Assembly (NCBI RefSeq): GCF_018449635.1 | Contig: NZ_JAAVUV010000002.1 | Span: forward strand, 124,001 to 188,000 | Length of the DNA: 64,000 nucleotides | Direction: 5' to 3' | From: Caballeronia sp. dw_276 | GTDB taxonomy: Bacteria > Pseudomonadota > Gammaproteobacteria > Burkholderiales > Burkholderiaceae | Shown here: positions 16,716-25,128 of the stretch, in pieces | How positions within the stretch are numbered: position 1 is the stretch's first letter | Layout: each line of letters opens with the position of its first letter | The notes under the pieces: model-generated | What the model saw: only the letters and a program-made list of their open reading frames with translations | Databases searched by the model: none | What the model was told of the DNA's origin: nothing | Made by a program: the position numbers and the translations under genes

Positions 16716-17822
16716 ATGCACTCAAAGTCTATAGCAATCCTGATGACCTCCATGGCCCTCGCCGCGTGCGGCGGCAACGACGACAACTCGAATACCTCGC
16801 CTTTGGGCACTGCGCCCAAGGTCATCATGGATTCGGATTTCAACACCATGGGCGACGACGGCCAGCTCTTCGCCATGACCACGCAATTGATGGCGCAAGG
16901 CAAGGTCAACCTGCTGGGCCTGACGGTCGTCACAGGCAATGACTGGCTGTTGCAGGAACAAGCCGATGCACTCAAGGCAGTCGAGCGCATGGGCGTGCAA
17001 AACACCGTGGGCGTATATGCCGGCGCGAACTATCCGTTGCAATACGATGTCCCCAGCATTCGCGCGCAGCAGGCGGCGAACCCGAACGGTTACTTCGGTG
17101 CGTGGATGCGTGCGGAACCTACTCAGGCATCGCAGTTGACGGCGCCCCCTGATGGCTTCGCGACCAGCACGAAGCTGCAGGCGGAAAATGCGTCCGACTT
17201 CATGATCGATACGATCAAGAAGTATCCGAACCAAGTCACCATTCTTGAAGTGGGGCCGCCTACCAATCTCGCGCTTGCATTGAAGAAAGCGCCGGAAATC
17301 GCGCCATTGATCAAGCAGATTGTCTACATGGGTGGCGCCATGGCTGTACCGGGCAACGCCAATGCCGTAGGCGAACTGAACTGGTGGTTCGATCCGCTCG
17401 CGGTGCGCACGGTGCTGCAGACAACGATTCCGCAGACCGTGATTCCGCTGGATGTCACCGATACCGTTCCGCTTACGGAAAGCGTCTACAACCAGATCGC
17501 CAACAATCCGAACAAGCAGACTGCGGTCACGAAGGCCTACGCGATTGCGAACGCCAATGCTTTCAGCACCAACACGGATATCTTCGACACCCTGACGATC
17601 GCGTATTTCACCGACCCGACTTACGCTACCCAGACCAAAAGCGCTTATCTCGACATCGATACAAGCAACGGCGAAACGCAAGGTCAAGTGAAGGTCTATC
17701 AGACCCCAACAACCGGTGCTTCTCCGCAGAAGATCGCTTATGTGACGCAGTTCGACAATAACCGGTTCTTCAATCTTTACGTCGACCTGTTGACACGGCC
17801 CGTACCGGTGACCTTGCCTTAA
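16716..17822 (+). CDS. Lipoprotein nucleoside hydrolase (IUNH family)
   Basis: A 368-residue nucleoside hydrolase that cleaves the N-glycosidic bond of ribonucleosides to base and ribose. The N-terminus MHSKSIAILMTSMALAAC is a lipoprotein signal with the lipobox LAAC (Cys18), so it is predicted to be anchored outside the cytoplasm. The metal-binding aspartate cluster is IMDSDFNTMGDDGQ; other family marks are VTILEVGPPTNLALAL and IVYMGGAM. The C-terminal DIFDTLTIAYF replaces the usual His-containing segment, so substrate preference is open. It ends the ribose operon: extracytoplasmic nucleoside cleavage would feed ribose to the ABC importer and ribokinase. Confidence 0.88.
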   Translation: MHSKSIAILMTSMALAACGGNDDNSNTSPLGTAPKVIMDSDFNTMGDDGQLFAMTTQLMAQGKVNLLGLTVVTGNDWLLQEQADALKAVERMGVQNTVGVYAGANYPLQYDVPSIRAQQAANPNGYFGAWMRAEPTQASQLTAPPDGFATSTKLQAENASDFMIDTIKKYPNQVTILEVGPPTNLALALKKAPEIAPLIKQIVYMGGAMAVPGNANAVGELNWWFDPLAVRTVLQTTIPQTVIPLDVTDTVPLTESVYNQIANNPNKQTAVTKAYAIANANAFSTNTDIFDTLTIAYFTDPTYATQTKSAYLDIDTSNGETQGQVKVYQTPTTGASPQKIAYVTQFDNNRFFNLYVDLLTRPVPVTLP

Positions 17823-17852
17823 GCAATAGGAACATGGGACAGCCTGAGATCG

Positions 17853-18986
17853 TCATGCGTGTTCAGGCTGGCCCATTGCACGCGGCGCACGAGACCGCTT
17901 ATAGGCTATGCGCAAATAAGCGCACAGCGGTTTTTCTATCGCCAGGAAACAGATAATCGACACCGCCGTAAGGCCGGCCAGAAACGCCACGAATTGCGCA
18001 GGTGAAGTCGCAATATCGGGGAACACCATCTTCGCGTATCTGAACAAAGGCACGTGCAATATGTAAAAGGCAAAACTTGCCTCGCCTAGCAAGACCATGG
18101 GCTTGCTGCCTAGCAAGGCGCTAAGAGGCCCTTTCGCGCACGCAAGACAGTAGAGCAGCAACATGAAGGCGGGAAACAGCAACATTTTTGCGTGCAGATG
18201 ATTCGCTACGACGATCACGGCAATCGCCACGATCAAAGCTGCAAGCGCACCTAGATCGAAGGCCGCCGATTTCGCTTTAGCGCTTCCCAGAAAAATCCGC
18301 GCCAGACAAATTCCGGCGATAAATTCGCCAATCCGCAGCGCCGGCACGAAATTGACAAGTTCGCGGGGCCAAAACTCGTTTTTAAGCGGCGACGGCAAGT
18401 ACGAAAGCGCCAATGTCGGAATAACTGAAACAAGCCAGCATACGGCGATCAACCCCGAAAGCACGGGGACACGCTTGCTCTTCAGATAAGTGAAGAGGAA
18501 CGGAAACGCCGCATAGAACACGGCCTCAGCCGAGAGCGACCAACCTGGCGTATTCCAGGCATTGGCCGTGTTCGTCGTCCACGCTTGCAAAAGCGTGAGC
18601 GACATGAATCCGTAGAATGCGAGCCGGACATAAGTGCCGGCGCCATGGCCATGAAGCGCAACAAGATTGGAATAGATCAGCGGCGCAAACACGATCCAGC
18701 CCAGCAAGTAGATCGGATAAATTTTTGCGAACCGCGAGAAATAGAATTGGCGAATTGCAGGGCGTTCCGCACCGTTCACTTCCGGGTGCGTATAGGTCAG
18801 GATGAACCCTGAAAGAATGAAGAACAATTCCACCGGATCACCCGCATTTTCATAGAAATGCAGCGATGAAATTCCTAGCGATGCGGCCACTTTGTCCGAT
18901 AAATGGTAAAGCGCAACGCTCAATGCCGCCAAAAAGCGAATGCCGGTCAATGCGGGGATCAGTGGCCTTCTTGCGACTGTGGTCAT
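17853..18986 (-). CDS. Membrane acyltransferase (acyltransferase-3/OafA family)
   Basis: A 377-residue integral membrane acyltransferase with about ten hydrophobic helices. The opening RPLIPALTGIRFLAALSVALYHLSDK carries the family motif (R-x10-H) with the likely catalytic His. The segment FFILSGFILTY and the cytoplasmic FYFSRFAKIYP loop are also diagnostic. Such proteins O-acylate cell-surface sugars or exopolysaccharide, using acyl-CoA. No polysaccharide genes are nearby, so the acceptor cannot be inferred. It is monocistronic and convergent with the nucleoside hydrolase. Confidence 0.9.
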   Translation of the reverse strand: MTTVARRPLIPALTGIRFLAALSVALYHLSDKVAASLGISSLHFYENAGDPVELFFILSGFILTYTHPEVNGAERPAIRQFYFSRFAKIYPIYLLGWIVFAPLIYSNLVALHGHGAGTYVRLAFYGFMSLTLLQAWTTNTANAWNTPGWSLSAEAVFYAAFPFLFTYLKSKRVPVLSGLIAVCWLVSVIPTLALSYLPSPLKNEFWPRELVNFVPALRIGEFIAGICLARIFLGSAKAKSAAFDLGALAALIVAIAVIVVANHLHAKMLLFPAFMLLLYCLACAKGPLSALLGSKPMVLLGEASFAFYILHVPLFRYAKMVFPDIATSPAQFVAFLAGLTAVSIICFLAIEKPLCAYLRIAYKRSRAPRAMGQPEHA

Positions 18987-19112
18987 CGTTCCATAGGGTG
19001 CGCCGCGTGCCCCAGCCCGCTTGGCGACCCCATGGTGCCCGTTAAATAAATCGAAAATTAATGCGGAAACATCGGGTTTCGCGAAAATAAAACGGGGTTC
19101 TCAAGCGGACGC

Positions 19113-19538
19113 TTACTTGGCAAACACTTGTCCCATGTCTTCGAACGCCTTGAATTCCAGCGCGTTTCCACCGCAAGGATCGAGAAAAAACATGGTCGCT
19201 TGCTCGCCCGGCAATCCCTGAAAACGGATTTGCGGCTCGATGATGAACTTGACGTCTTTCGCGCGAAGCCGCTCGGCGAGGGCTTTCCATTCGGGCATTG
19301 GCAAGATAGCGCCGAAATGACGGACCGGTACATCATGGCCATCCACTTCGCTCGTCGATTTATGGCCGGTTTCCTCCGGCGAGAGGTGCGCCACGATCTG
19401 GTGCCCGTAGAAATCGAAATCGACCCAGCTTTCCGCGCTCCGGCCTTCGGGGCAACCAAGCAGCTCACCGTAGAACTCGCGGGCTTTCGCAATGCTATTG
19501 ACGGGAAACGCGAGGTGAAAAAGCACCGGTGATGTCAT
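19113..19538 (-). CDS. VOC-family (glyoxalase/dioxygenase fold) protein
   Basis: A 141-residue vicinal-oxygen-chelate protein with two paired beta-alpha-beta-beta-beta modules. The N-terminal LFHLAFPVNSIAKAREFYGELLGC includes a metal-type His in the usual place, and the C-terminal EQATMFFLDPCGGNALEFKAF carries the usual final Glu. A further metal-type His is in VPVRHFGA. The family covers glyoxalases, extradiol dioxygenases and resistance proteins, and the reaction cannot be assigned. It is divergent from a LysR gene, which probably controls it. Confidence 0.85.
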   Translation of the reverse strand: MTSPVLFHLAFPVNSIAKAREFYGELLGCPEGRSAESWVDFDFYGHQIVAHLSPEETGHKSTSEVDGHDVPVRHFGAILPMPEWKALAERLRAKDVKFIIEPQIRFQGLPGEQATMFFLDPCGGNALEFKAFEDMGQVFAK

Positions 19539-19648
19539 TTGCAGCCTTGAGGAGTAGTTGTCGGAATCTCGTTATGCCGGCAATGTTAAGATAAAGAATA
19601 AAGAATGAGAAACGCATATTTTAAAGCCTAAGCATCAAATAATTTCAT

Positions 19649-20602
19649 ATGCTCCGCTACCTTGTTACCTTCCTGACCGCTGCTGAAACAGGCTCGTTTT
19701 CAGGTGCCGGAGAGCGCTTGGGTCTGACGCAATCGGCGGTCAGCATGCAGATCAAGCGACTGGAATCGGATCTCGGATGTGTGTTGTTCGAGCGCAGCGG
19801 GAAATCCGTGCAACTCAGCGAACGTGGACGGTCGCTGGTCAGTCACGCACGCGACCTGGTTGCGCGTTATGACGATATGAAAGCCGGCGCATCACCAGAC
19901 GCATCTGCGATCAATCTCGGCGCAATATCGACGGTTCAATCCGGGCTGCTTCCCAAGGCCTTGCGAGGTTTCGTTGAAGATTGTCCGGCGACACACATCC
20001 AGATTACGCCAGGAACATCTATCCAATTGCTGGCACAGGTCGATGCAGGCGAACTCGACATTGCAGCCATGATCAAGCCGAATTTCGGCATTCCCGCCAA
20101 CCTCGTATGGATTCCGTTATTGGACGATGTCTATGTCGCGATTGCGCCCAAAGCGGCGACAGGTTCGCTAAGAGAATGGGCGCTCGATCTGCCGTTCATT
20201 CGCTACGACCGGCGTTCCTACGGCGGAGGCCTCGTCAATACGTTCTTGCGGCGGCAAAAACTGATGGTTCGCGAAGGCATCGAGCTGGACGAACCGGCGG
20301 TGATTGTGCAAATGGTTGCGGAAGGACTGGGATGGTCCGTCGTACCGGGAGATTTGCTGATGCTCCGTACTACGCCTTTGGTTCAACGTCTTGCGCTGCC
20401 GGGCCAACCCGTAAGTCGCAAGCTGGGTCTGCTGGTCAGGAAAGCAGTTCTGGATCGGGCGACCACACGGGCACTCGTGACCAGTCTTCAGGAAGAAGCG
20501 CGCATGCGCCGGGCAGAAACCGCAAAAATGGACGATGCACCCGCCCCCTCCCGCAAGGGCGTGACCGCGCGCCGGCCAAGAATCAAGCGGCCAAGCAGGT
20601 AG
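19649..20602 (+). CDS. LysR-family transcriptional regulator
   Basis: A 317-residue LysR regulator with HTH TGSFSGAGERLGLTQSAVSMQ and linker ESDLGCVLFERSGKSVQL. The effector domain shows INLGAISTVQSGLLPKAL and ELDIAAMIKPNFG. A basic tail (KGVTARRPRIKRPSR) of about 30 residues after the effector domain is unusual for the family and could be a DNA- or polyanion-contacting extension. It is divergent from the VOC protein gene and just upstream of the cytochrome P450 gene; either could be its target. Confidence 0.88.
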   Translation: MLRYLVTFLTAAETGSFSGAGERLGLTQSAVSMQIKRLESDLGCVLFERSGKSVQLSERGRSLVSHARDLVARYDDMKAGASPDASAINLGAISTVQSGLLPKALRGFVEDCPATHIQITPGTSIQLLAQVDAGELDIAAMIKPNFGIPANLVWIPLLDDVYVAIAPKAATGSLREWALDLPFIRYDRRSYGGGLVNTFLRRQKLMVREGIELDEPAVIVQMVAEGLGWSVVPGDLLMLRTTPLVQRLALPGQPVSRKLGLLVRKAVLDRATTRALVTSLQEEARMRRAETAKMDDAPAPSRKGVTARRPRIKRPSR

Positions 20603-20647
20603 CTTTCCATTTACCCGATGGAATAAGTCCGCGTCACAGGTGTTATC

Positions 20648-20661
20648 AAGGCGTACGCCTT
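20648..20661. promoter_or_regulatory. 14-bp palindrome before the P450 gene
   Basis: AAGGCGTACGCCTT is a perfect 14-bp palindrome, 26 bases before the P450 start codon. It may be an operator for a regulator of the P450 gene; no regulator is assigned. Confidence 0.3.
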
Positions 20662-20687
20662 CACTAACATCCTTACGAACGCCCCAC

Positions 20688-21896
20688 ATGAAATTCAGCG
20701 ATCTGTCCTCCCCCGCCTTCTTCGAAAATCCTTATCCGTTCTACGAACAACTTCGGGCCGAAGCCGCTTTGGTTCCGCTTGCGCCGAACGTTGTACTGAC
20801 GGGCCGCTACGCAATCATCGAAGCGTTGCTTCACGACCGGCGCATGGGCAAGACCTATATGCAAAGCGTTGCCGCCCGATACGGCGAAAGCGGATACGAA
20901 CAACCCGTGTTCCAGGCGCTGAGCCGCATGTTCCTGATGATGAATCCGCCCATGCACACGCGCTTGCGCAGCTTGCTGATGAAGGCGTTCAATGCACGTC
21001 AGATCGATCTGCTCCGTGACATTGCCCAAAGCACCGCGGACAACCTGATTGACGCTCTCAAGCCGAAAGAGGAATTCGATCTCGTGAGCGACTATCTGTT
21101 TCCGCTGCCGGTAAACATCATTTGCCGCCTGCTCGATGTCCCCGTGGAAGACGGGGTCAGGCTGGGGTCGGCCGCAAGCCACTTGGGCAACGCGCTCGAC
21201 AGCGCGCCCATGGACGCCGAGCGCCTAGCCGCGGCGAACGAAGCGACTCTGACCTTGCAGCGCTATTTTGCGGGTGTAGTCGAGCAAAGGCGCTTGAAAC
21301 CGGGCAACGACCTGGTTTCCGCGCTCGTGCGAGCAGAGGAAGCAGGCGAATCCCTCAACGACGATGAAATCATTTCGAACGTGCTGCTGCTGTTTGTTGC
21401 CGGGCATGAGACGACATCGAACATGTTGGGCAATGCGTTGATCGCGTTGCATCGTCAGCCTGGGCAACTTGCACTGCTTAAGCGCGATCCGTCGCTGCTT
21501 ACCAAGGCGGTGAGCGAGTGCCTGCGTTTCGATAGCTCAGTGCAGATGATCGTACGCACGGCGCTTGAAGACGTGGAAGTCGAGGGTGTATCGATTGCGC
21601 GCGGAACCATTGTGTTCATGATGGTGGGCTCGGCCAATCGCGATCCCGGCCAATTCAGCAATCCGGATCAATTGGATATCGAGCGTGCGCTTCAGGGCAA
21701 GTTGCTGTCGTTTGCCGCCGGGATTCACCATTGCCTCGGCGCAAGGCTTGCCACACTTGAACTGGAAATTGGGTTAGGCACGCTTGTCTCGCGCTTGCCG
21801 GACTTGCGCATCACCAATCTCGATGCACTGCAGTGGCGGCAACGCAATACCTTGCGCGGCGTGGAATCGCTAAAGGCTTTGTATTGCGTTCTTTAG
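20688..21896 (+). CDS. Cytochrome P450
   Basis: A 402-residue soluble bacterial cytochrome P450 monooxygenase. The start is ATG 20688 (MKFSDLSSPAFF); no membrane anchor. The oxygen-activating I-helix motif is AGHETTSN, the K-helix ExxR is in VSECLRF, and the haem-thiolate loop is FAAGIHHCLGARLA with the axial Cys. The pattern NRDPGQFSNPDQLDIER precedes it as usual. Bacterial class I P450s need ferredoxin and reductase partners, which are not adjacent here. Substrate unknown. A convergent pair of hairpins follows. Confidence 0.94.
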   Translation: MKFSDLSSPAFFENPYPFYEQLRAEAALVPLAPNVVLTGRYAIIEALLHDRRMGKTYMQSVAARYGESGYEQPVFQALSRMFLMMNPPMHTRLRSLLMKAFNARQIDLLRDIAQSTADNLIDALKPKEEFDLVSDYLFPLPVNIICRLLDVPVEDGVRLGSAASHLGNALDSAPMDAERLAAANEATLTLQRYFAGVVEQRRLKPGNDLVSALVRAEEAGESLNDDEIISNVLLLFVAGHETTSNMLGNALIALHRQPGQLALLKRDPSLLTKAVSECLRFDSSVQMIVRTALEDVEVEGVSIARGTIVFMMVGSANRDPGQFSNPDQLDIERALQGKLLSFAAGIHHCLGARLATLELEIGLGTLVSRLPDLRITNLDALQWRQRNTLRGVESLKALYCVL

Positions 21897-21944
21897 CATT
21901 TGATTAAATCAAATGCGCTATTTCCCGGTCGATGGAAATAGCGC
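21896..21944. terminator. Two convergent hairpins between P450 and downstream gene
   Basis: Two perfect inverted repeats in tandem: GCATTTGATT/AATCAAATGC (21896-21905 and 21907-21916, starting at the last base of the P450 stop) and GCGCTATTTCC/GGAAATAGCGC (21915-21925 and 21934-21944). They lie between convergent genes and can terminate transcription in both directions. Confidence 0.6.
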
Positions 21945-21966
21945 CTTAAAGCCAAAACGCCTGCTT

Positions 21967-22428
21967 TTAACGGTGGCCCATTCCACCGTAACCATGCATG
22001 TGACCACCGCCGTGGAATCCACCGGCGTAACCATTCACGTGATAGTGGTTCATCTGGTTGAAATGGTTGTATCGATGGAAATGGTGGAAACGGTCTACAA
22101 AAATAAAGCCCACACCCACGCCGATAAACACCGGCGGTCCCACATACCACGGGTCCACGTACGGATATTCGGCTATCGGGTAAGTCAGCATGCTGCCGTC
22201 ATCGGCCTGAACGATACGCCACGTGCCATCGCTTTGAAGACACGTCCGCCCGACAATCTGCTGCATCGTGCCGTCTATCTCCGCCTGTCCCGCAATTGCG
22301 CGGCAATTGGATTGCAGTTCGGGCGACATGGAGTCGTCGAAACTTTGTGCAAACACCGGCGCTGACGCGGATAAAACCGCGCAAGCAAGTACTGCATGTA
22401 CCATCCCCAGGCAAAAAGCTTTACGCAT
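21967..22428 (-). CDS. Secreted protein with His/Gly/Tyr-rich C-terminus, function unknown
   Basis: A 153-residue protein with a Sec signal (MRKAFCLGMVHAVLACAVLS..PVFAQ). The start at 22428 is chosen because it begins the signal peptide; upstream residues do not fit. The mature N-terminal half has two cysteines (ELQSNCRAIAG and IVGRTCLQSDGTWRIVQAD), recalling small outer-membrane surface antigens of the RcnB/DUF-type. A central GPPVFIGVGVGFIFVDRF hydrophobic patch is followed by a tail rich in His, Gly, Tyr and Asn (about 15 His in the last 45 residues). The tail may bind transition metals. It is monocistronic. Confidence 0.7.
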   Translation of the reverse strand: MRKAFCLGMVHAVLACAVLSASAPVFAQSFDDSMSPELQSNCRAIAGQAEIDGTMQQIVGRTCLQSDGTWRIVQADDGSMLTYPIAEYPYVDPWYVGPPVFIGVGVGFIFVDRFHHFHRYNHFNQMNHYHVNGYAGGFHGGGHMHGYGGMGHR

Positions 22429-22575
22429 GATCGTTGTCTCCAGCAATGATCCCGGCAGGTAACGTGCGGCTTTGCAAGCGCCTTGATGACGCTTTAGCAA
22501 ATGCCGCTCGTGCCGGGGTTACATGGATTAAACGGGCGAATGCGCTTTATTATTCCGGGGGTATCTCACGTAAAA

Positions 22576-23928
22576 TTACACGCTCGTAGCATTCGCCACC
22601 GACCGCGCCATGAGCGCCGCGGCGCCAAGATAGTTTGCCGGGTCAGTGAGTTCGCGCAGCCGCGCTTCGCCGAAAGCATCGCGGATCTTTGCGTCTTCCA
22701 TGAGCACGTCGAAAAGCGTTCGGTGGTTTTCAATTGCGATGCGGCACGCGTCATAGACCACGTCATGTGCATGTTGCCGCCCGATGCTCGGCGCCAGACC
22801 CATCATTACCGCTTCCGCCACGATCAAACCACCCGTCAGGTCCAGGTTCTTGCGCATTCTCCCGGCATCGACCACGAGACCACGAAGCATGAAATTCGCC
22901 TGATGTAACGCGCTGGCGCAAAGCAGGAAACTTTCGGGCACCGCGCTCCATTCGAGATGCCACGGGCCGGTTGCGCGCTCGAAGTCGTGCATCATGCCGT
23001 CGAGCATCAACGCCGCGCGCTCGCGCAGCATTTTCGCGGCAGCGAACATCAGTTCGCTCGATATCGGATTGCGCTTTTGGGGCATCGTGGAACTCGCGCC
23101 GCGTCCAGGTACGAACGGCTCGGCCACTTCACCGAATTCGGAGGCGGCCATCATCATCACGTCGAGCGCGATTTTTCCCAGCGATCCGCCGATGCTCGCC
23201 AGAAGCGAGACCAGTTCACACAGGCCATCGCGCGCGACATGCCAGGTGATTTCCGGATCACGAAGATTCAATTCGGCCGCGAAGAGACGTCGTGTTTCGA
23301 TTGCGCGTTCGGGATCGTTGAGCGATGCAAGCGTGCCCGCCGCGCCGCCGAACTGCACCATCAGCGAACGCTCTTTGGCTTGCGCAAGACGCTCGGCATG
23401 ACGGTTCAGAGCAGACAACCATACTGCTGCGCGAAAGCCGAACGTGACCGGCAGCGCATGTTGCAAATGTGTGCGGCCGGCCGTCACCGTCTCGGCGTGC
23501 TTGTTGGCAAGATCGCGCAACGCGCCGCGCACGTCATCGAGCTGACGTTCGATAATCGCCACGCCTTGCGCGCATTGCAGCATGGTCGCGGTGTCCATGA
23601 TGTCCTGCGTGGTCGCGCCCCAATGCAGATAACCGCCGGCATCGCCGCACATTTCACTGACTTGCTTGACGAGCGGCAAAATCGGATAACCGACGATCTC
23701 TGTCTCAAGACGCAATGCTTCAAGATCGAGCTTCGAAAAATCGGCACGCTCAGTAATCTCCCGCGCCGCTTCTGCGGGAATCAGACCGGCTTTGGCTTGC
23801 GCACGGGCAAGCGCCGTTTCTGCATCGATACAACGCGCAAGATACGCGGTGTCCGAAAACACATCGCGCATTTCCGGCGTGCCGAACATGTCGCGAAAGA
23901 GAGCAGAGTCGAATACGGTGGTGGACAT
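22576..23928 (-). CDS. Fumarase/aspartase-superfamily lyase, PcaB-like
   Basis: A 450-residue lyase of the fumarase/adenylosuccinate lyase superfamily, closest in layout to 3-carboxy-cis,cis-muconate cycloisomerase (PcaB). The start is ATG 23928 with AAAAGGA upstream. The three conserved regions are GATTQDIMDTATM, AGRTHLQHALPVT and the signature GASSTMPQKRNP with the catalytic serine loop. No other protocatechuate genes (pcaH, pcaG, pcaC, pcaD) are nearby. It sits 12 bases after a D-tartrate-dehydratase-like gene and with a dicarboxylate carrier, so it may act on a substituted dicarboxylic acid rather than carboxymuconate. Confidence 0.88.
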   Translation of the reverse strand: MSTTVFDSALFRDMFGTPEMRDVFSDTAYLARCIDAETALARAQAKAGLIPAEAAREITERADFSKLDLEALRLETEIVGYPILPLVKQVSEMCGDAGGYLHWGATTQDIMDTATMLQCAQGVAIIERQLDDVRGALRDLANKHAETVTAGRTHLQHALPVTFGFRAAVWLSALNRHAERLAQAKERSLMVQFGGAAGTLASLNDPERAIETRRLFAAELNLRDPEITWHVARDGLCELVSLLASIGGSLGKIALDVMMMAASEFGEVAEPFVPGRGASSTMPQKRNPISSELMFAAAKMLRERAALMLDGMMHDFERATGPWHLEWSAVPESFLLCASALHQANFMLRGLVVDAGRMRKNLDLTGGLIVAEAVMMGLAPSIGRQHAHDVVYDACRIAIENHRTLFDVLMEDAKIRDAFGEARLRELTDPANYLGAAALMARSVANATSV

Positions 23929-23940
23929 CAAGGATTCCTT

Positions 23941-25107
23941 TTAATGATTCAGGCGCGCGAGCCATGGCCGCAACGCTTCTTTTTCTTCGAGCCCGAAGCC
24001 GGCCGCTTCGGTCGGGCGCACGAGTCCGCCGCCCACGCCGCAACCGGGCGGATATCCGCCGAAGGGCTGGAAAACGCCGGGATAGGCTTCGCATCCGCCG
24101 AGTTCAAGGCCAACGGCTATGTGCAAATTGATCAGATGGCCACCGTGAGGAAACGCTTGCGCGCGATCGAAGCCATGCCTTTCCATCGCGTCGATCATGC
24201 GTGCGTATTCGGTCAGTCCGTAAGCCAGGCCGGCGTCCATCTGGAAGATGTCCTGACCCTTTCGCATGCCGCCAAAGCGGATCAGATTCAATACATCAGG
24301 CACGGAAAAAAGGTTTTCTCCAGTCGCGATGCGTCCTTCGTAAACCTCCGCTACCTGGCGGTTCAGATCGTAGTCGAGCGGATCGCCGATCTCTTCGTAC
24401 CAGCGTAAATCGTAGGGCGCGATCGCCTTGGCATACGCAAGCGCTGTGTCCAGATCAAAGCGTCCGTTGGCATCGACTGCGAGGCGCTGACCTTCACCGG
24501 CCACCTTCAACGCGGCCTCTATGCGTGCGATGTCCTGCGCGAGTGTGGCGCCGCCTATCTTCATCTTGAACGCATCAAAACCGAGTTCACGATAACCGCG
24601 GAATTCATCGGCGAGACGCTGCGTGCTTTCATCCGGGTAGTAGTAGCCGCCCGCCGCGTACACGTTCACGCCTTCGCGCTTGCCCTGCCGTCCGAAATGC
24701 CGCGCGATAGTGATGTGCGCGGGTTCATCGGCGAGCTTGGCGTTGAGGTCCCACACCGCCAGCTCGATTGCGCCAGCCGCCGCAGCGCGATCGCCGTGGC
24801 CTCCGGGCTTCTCGTTGCGCAGGACGGTTTGCAGGACCTTGGCGGCATCGAAGCGCTCGCCTGAAGCATCGAGCAACGACTCGGCCGATGCAGCCTTGAG
24901 GCGCGGAATCATCCGATCGCGCAGGATGCCGCCTTGCGCATATCGGCCGATGGAATCAAATGCATAGCCGGTCACGGGACGGCCGTTGCGGATCACATCC
25001 GTTTCGAGCGCGACCAGCGACACGTCGTGCTCGGCGAAGCTGACCAGCGCGTTCGCCACGTTTCCTTCCAGTGGTACGGAGACTTCCTTGATCGCGGTAA
25101 TACGCAT
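23941..25107 (-). CDS. Enolase-superfamily dehydratase, D-tartrate dehydratase-like
   Basis: A 388-residue mandelate racemase/muconate lactonising enzyme-family protein. It has the full active-site set: KMK (Lys181 and Lys183), metal ligands Asp212 in VDANGR, Glu239 in WYEEIGDP and Glu264 in ATGENLFS, and the base His321 in PHGGH. The overall sequence, including GRYAQGG, YAAGGYYYP and QPFGGYPPG, closely matches my recollection of the D-tartrate dehydratase TarD of Bradyrhizobium (catalytic Lys184 and His322), which makes oxaloacetate. Start ATG 25107 has GAGG at good spacing; ATG 25113 is an alternative. It is in an operon with a lyase and DctA. Confidence 0.82.
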   Translation of the reverse strand: MRITAIKEVSVPLEGNVANALVSFAEHDVSLVALETDVIRNGRPVTGYAFDSIGRYAQGGILRDRMIPRLKAASAESLLDASGERFDAAKVLQTVLRNEKPGGHGDRAAAAGAIELAVWDLNAKLADEPAHITIARHFGRQGKREGVNVYAAGGYYYPDESTQRLADEFRGYRELGFDAFKMKIGGATLAQDIARIEAALKVAGEGQRLAVDANGRFDLDTALAYAKAIAPYDLRWYEEIGDPLDYDLNRQVAEVYEGRIATGENLFSVPDVLNLIRFGGMRKGQDIFQMDAGLAYGLTEYARMIDAMERHGFDRAQAFPHGGHLINLHIAVGLELGGCEAYPGVFQPFGGYPPGCGVGGGLVRPTEAAGFGLEEKEALRPWLARLNH

Positions 25108-25128
25108 GAACATGTCCTCGGGATGACT

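Noticed and set aside
15174..16721. 515-residue minus-strand frame opposite the permease and ribokinase genes
   Set aside because: It spans two well-defined genes on the other strand and has no recognisable domain.
17834..17874. Possible hairpin AGCCTGA/TCAGGCT between the nucleoside hydrolase and acyltransferase genes as a terminator
   Set aside because: The loop is long, it overlaps the acyltransferase coding end, and no U-tract follows.
22957..24408. 483-residue plus-strand frame opposite the lyase and dehydratase genes
   Set aside because: It is antisense to two conserved enzymes and shows no motifs.
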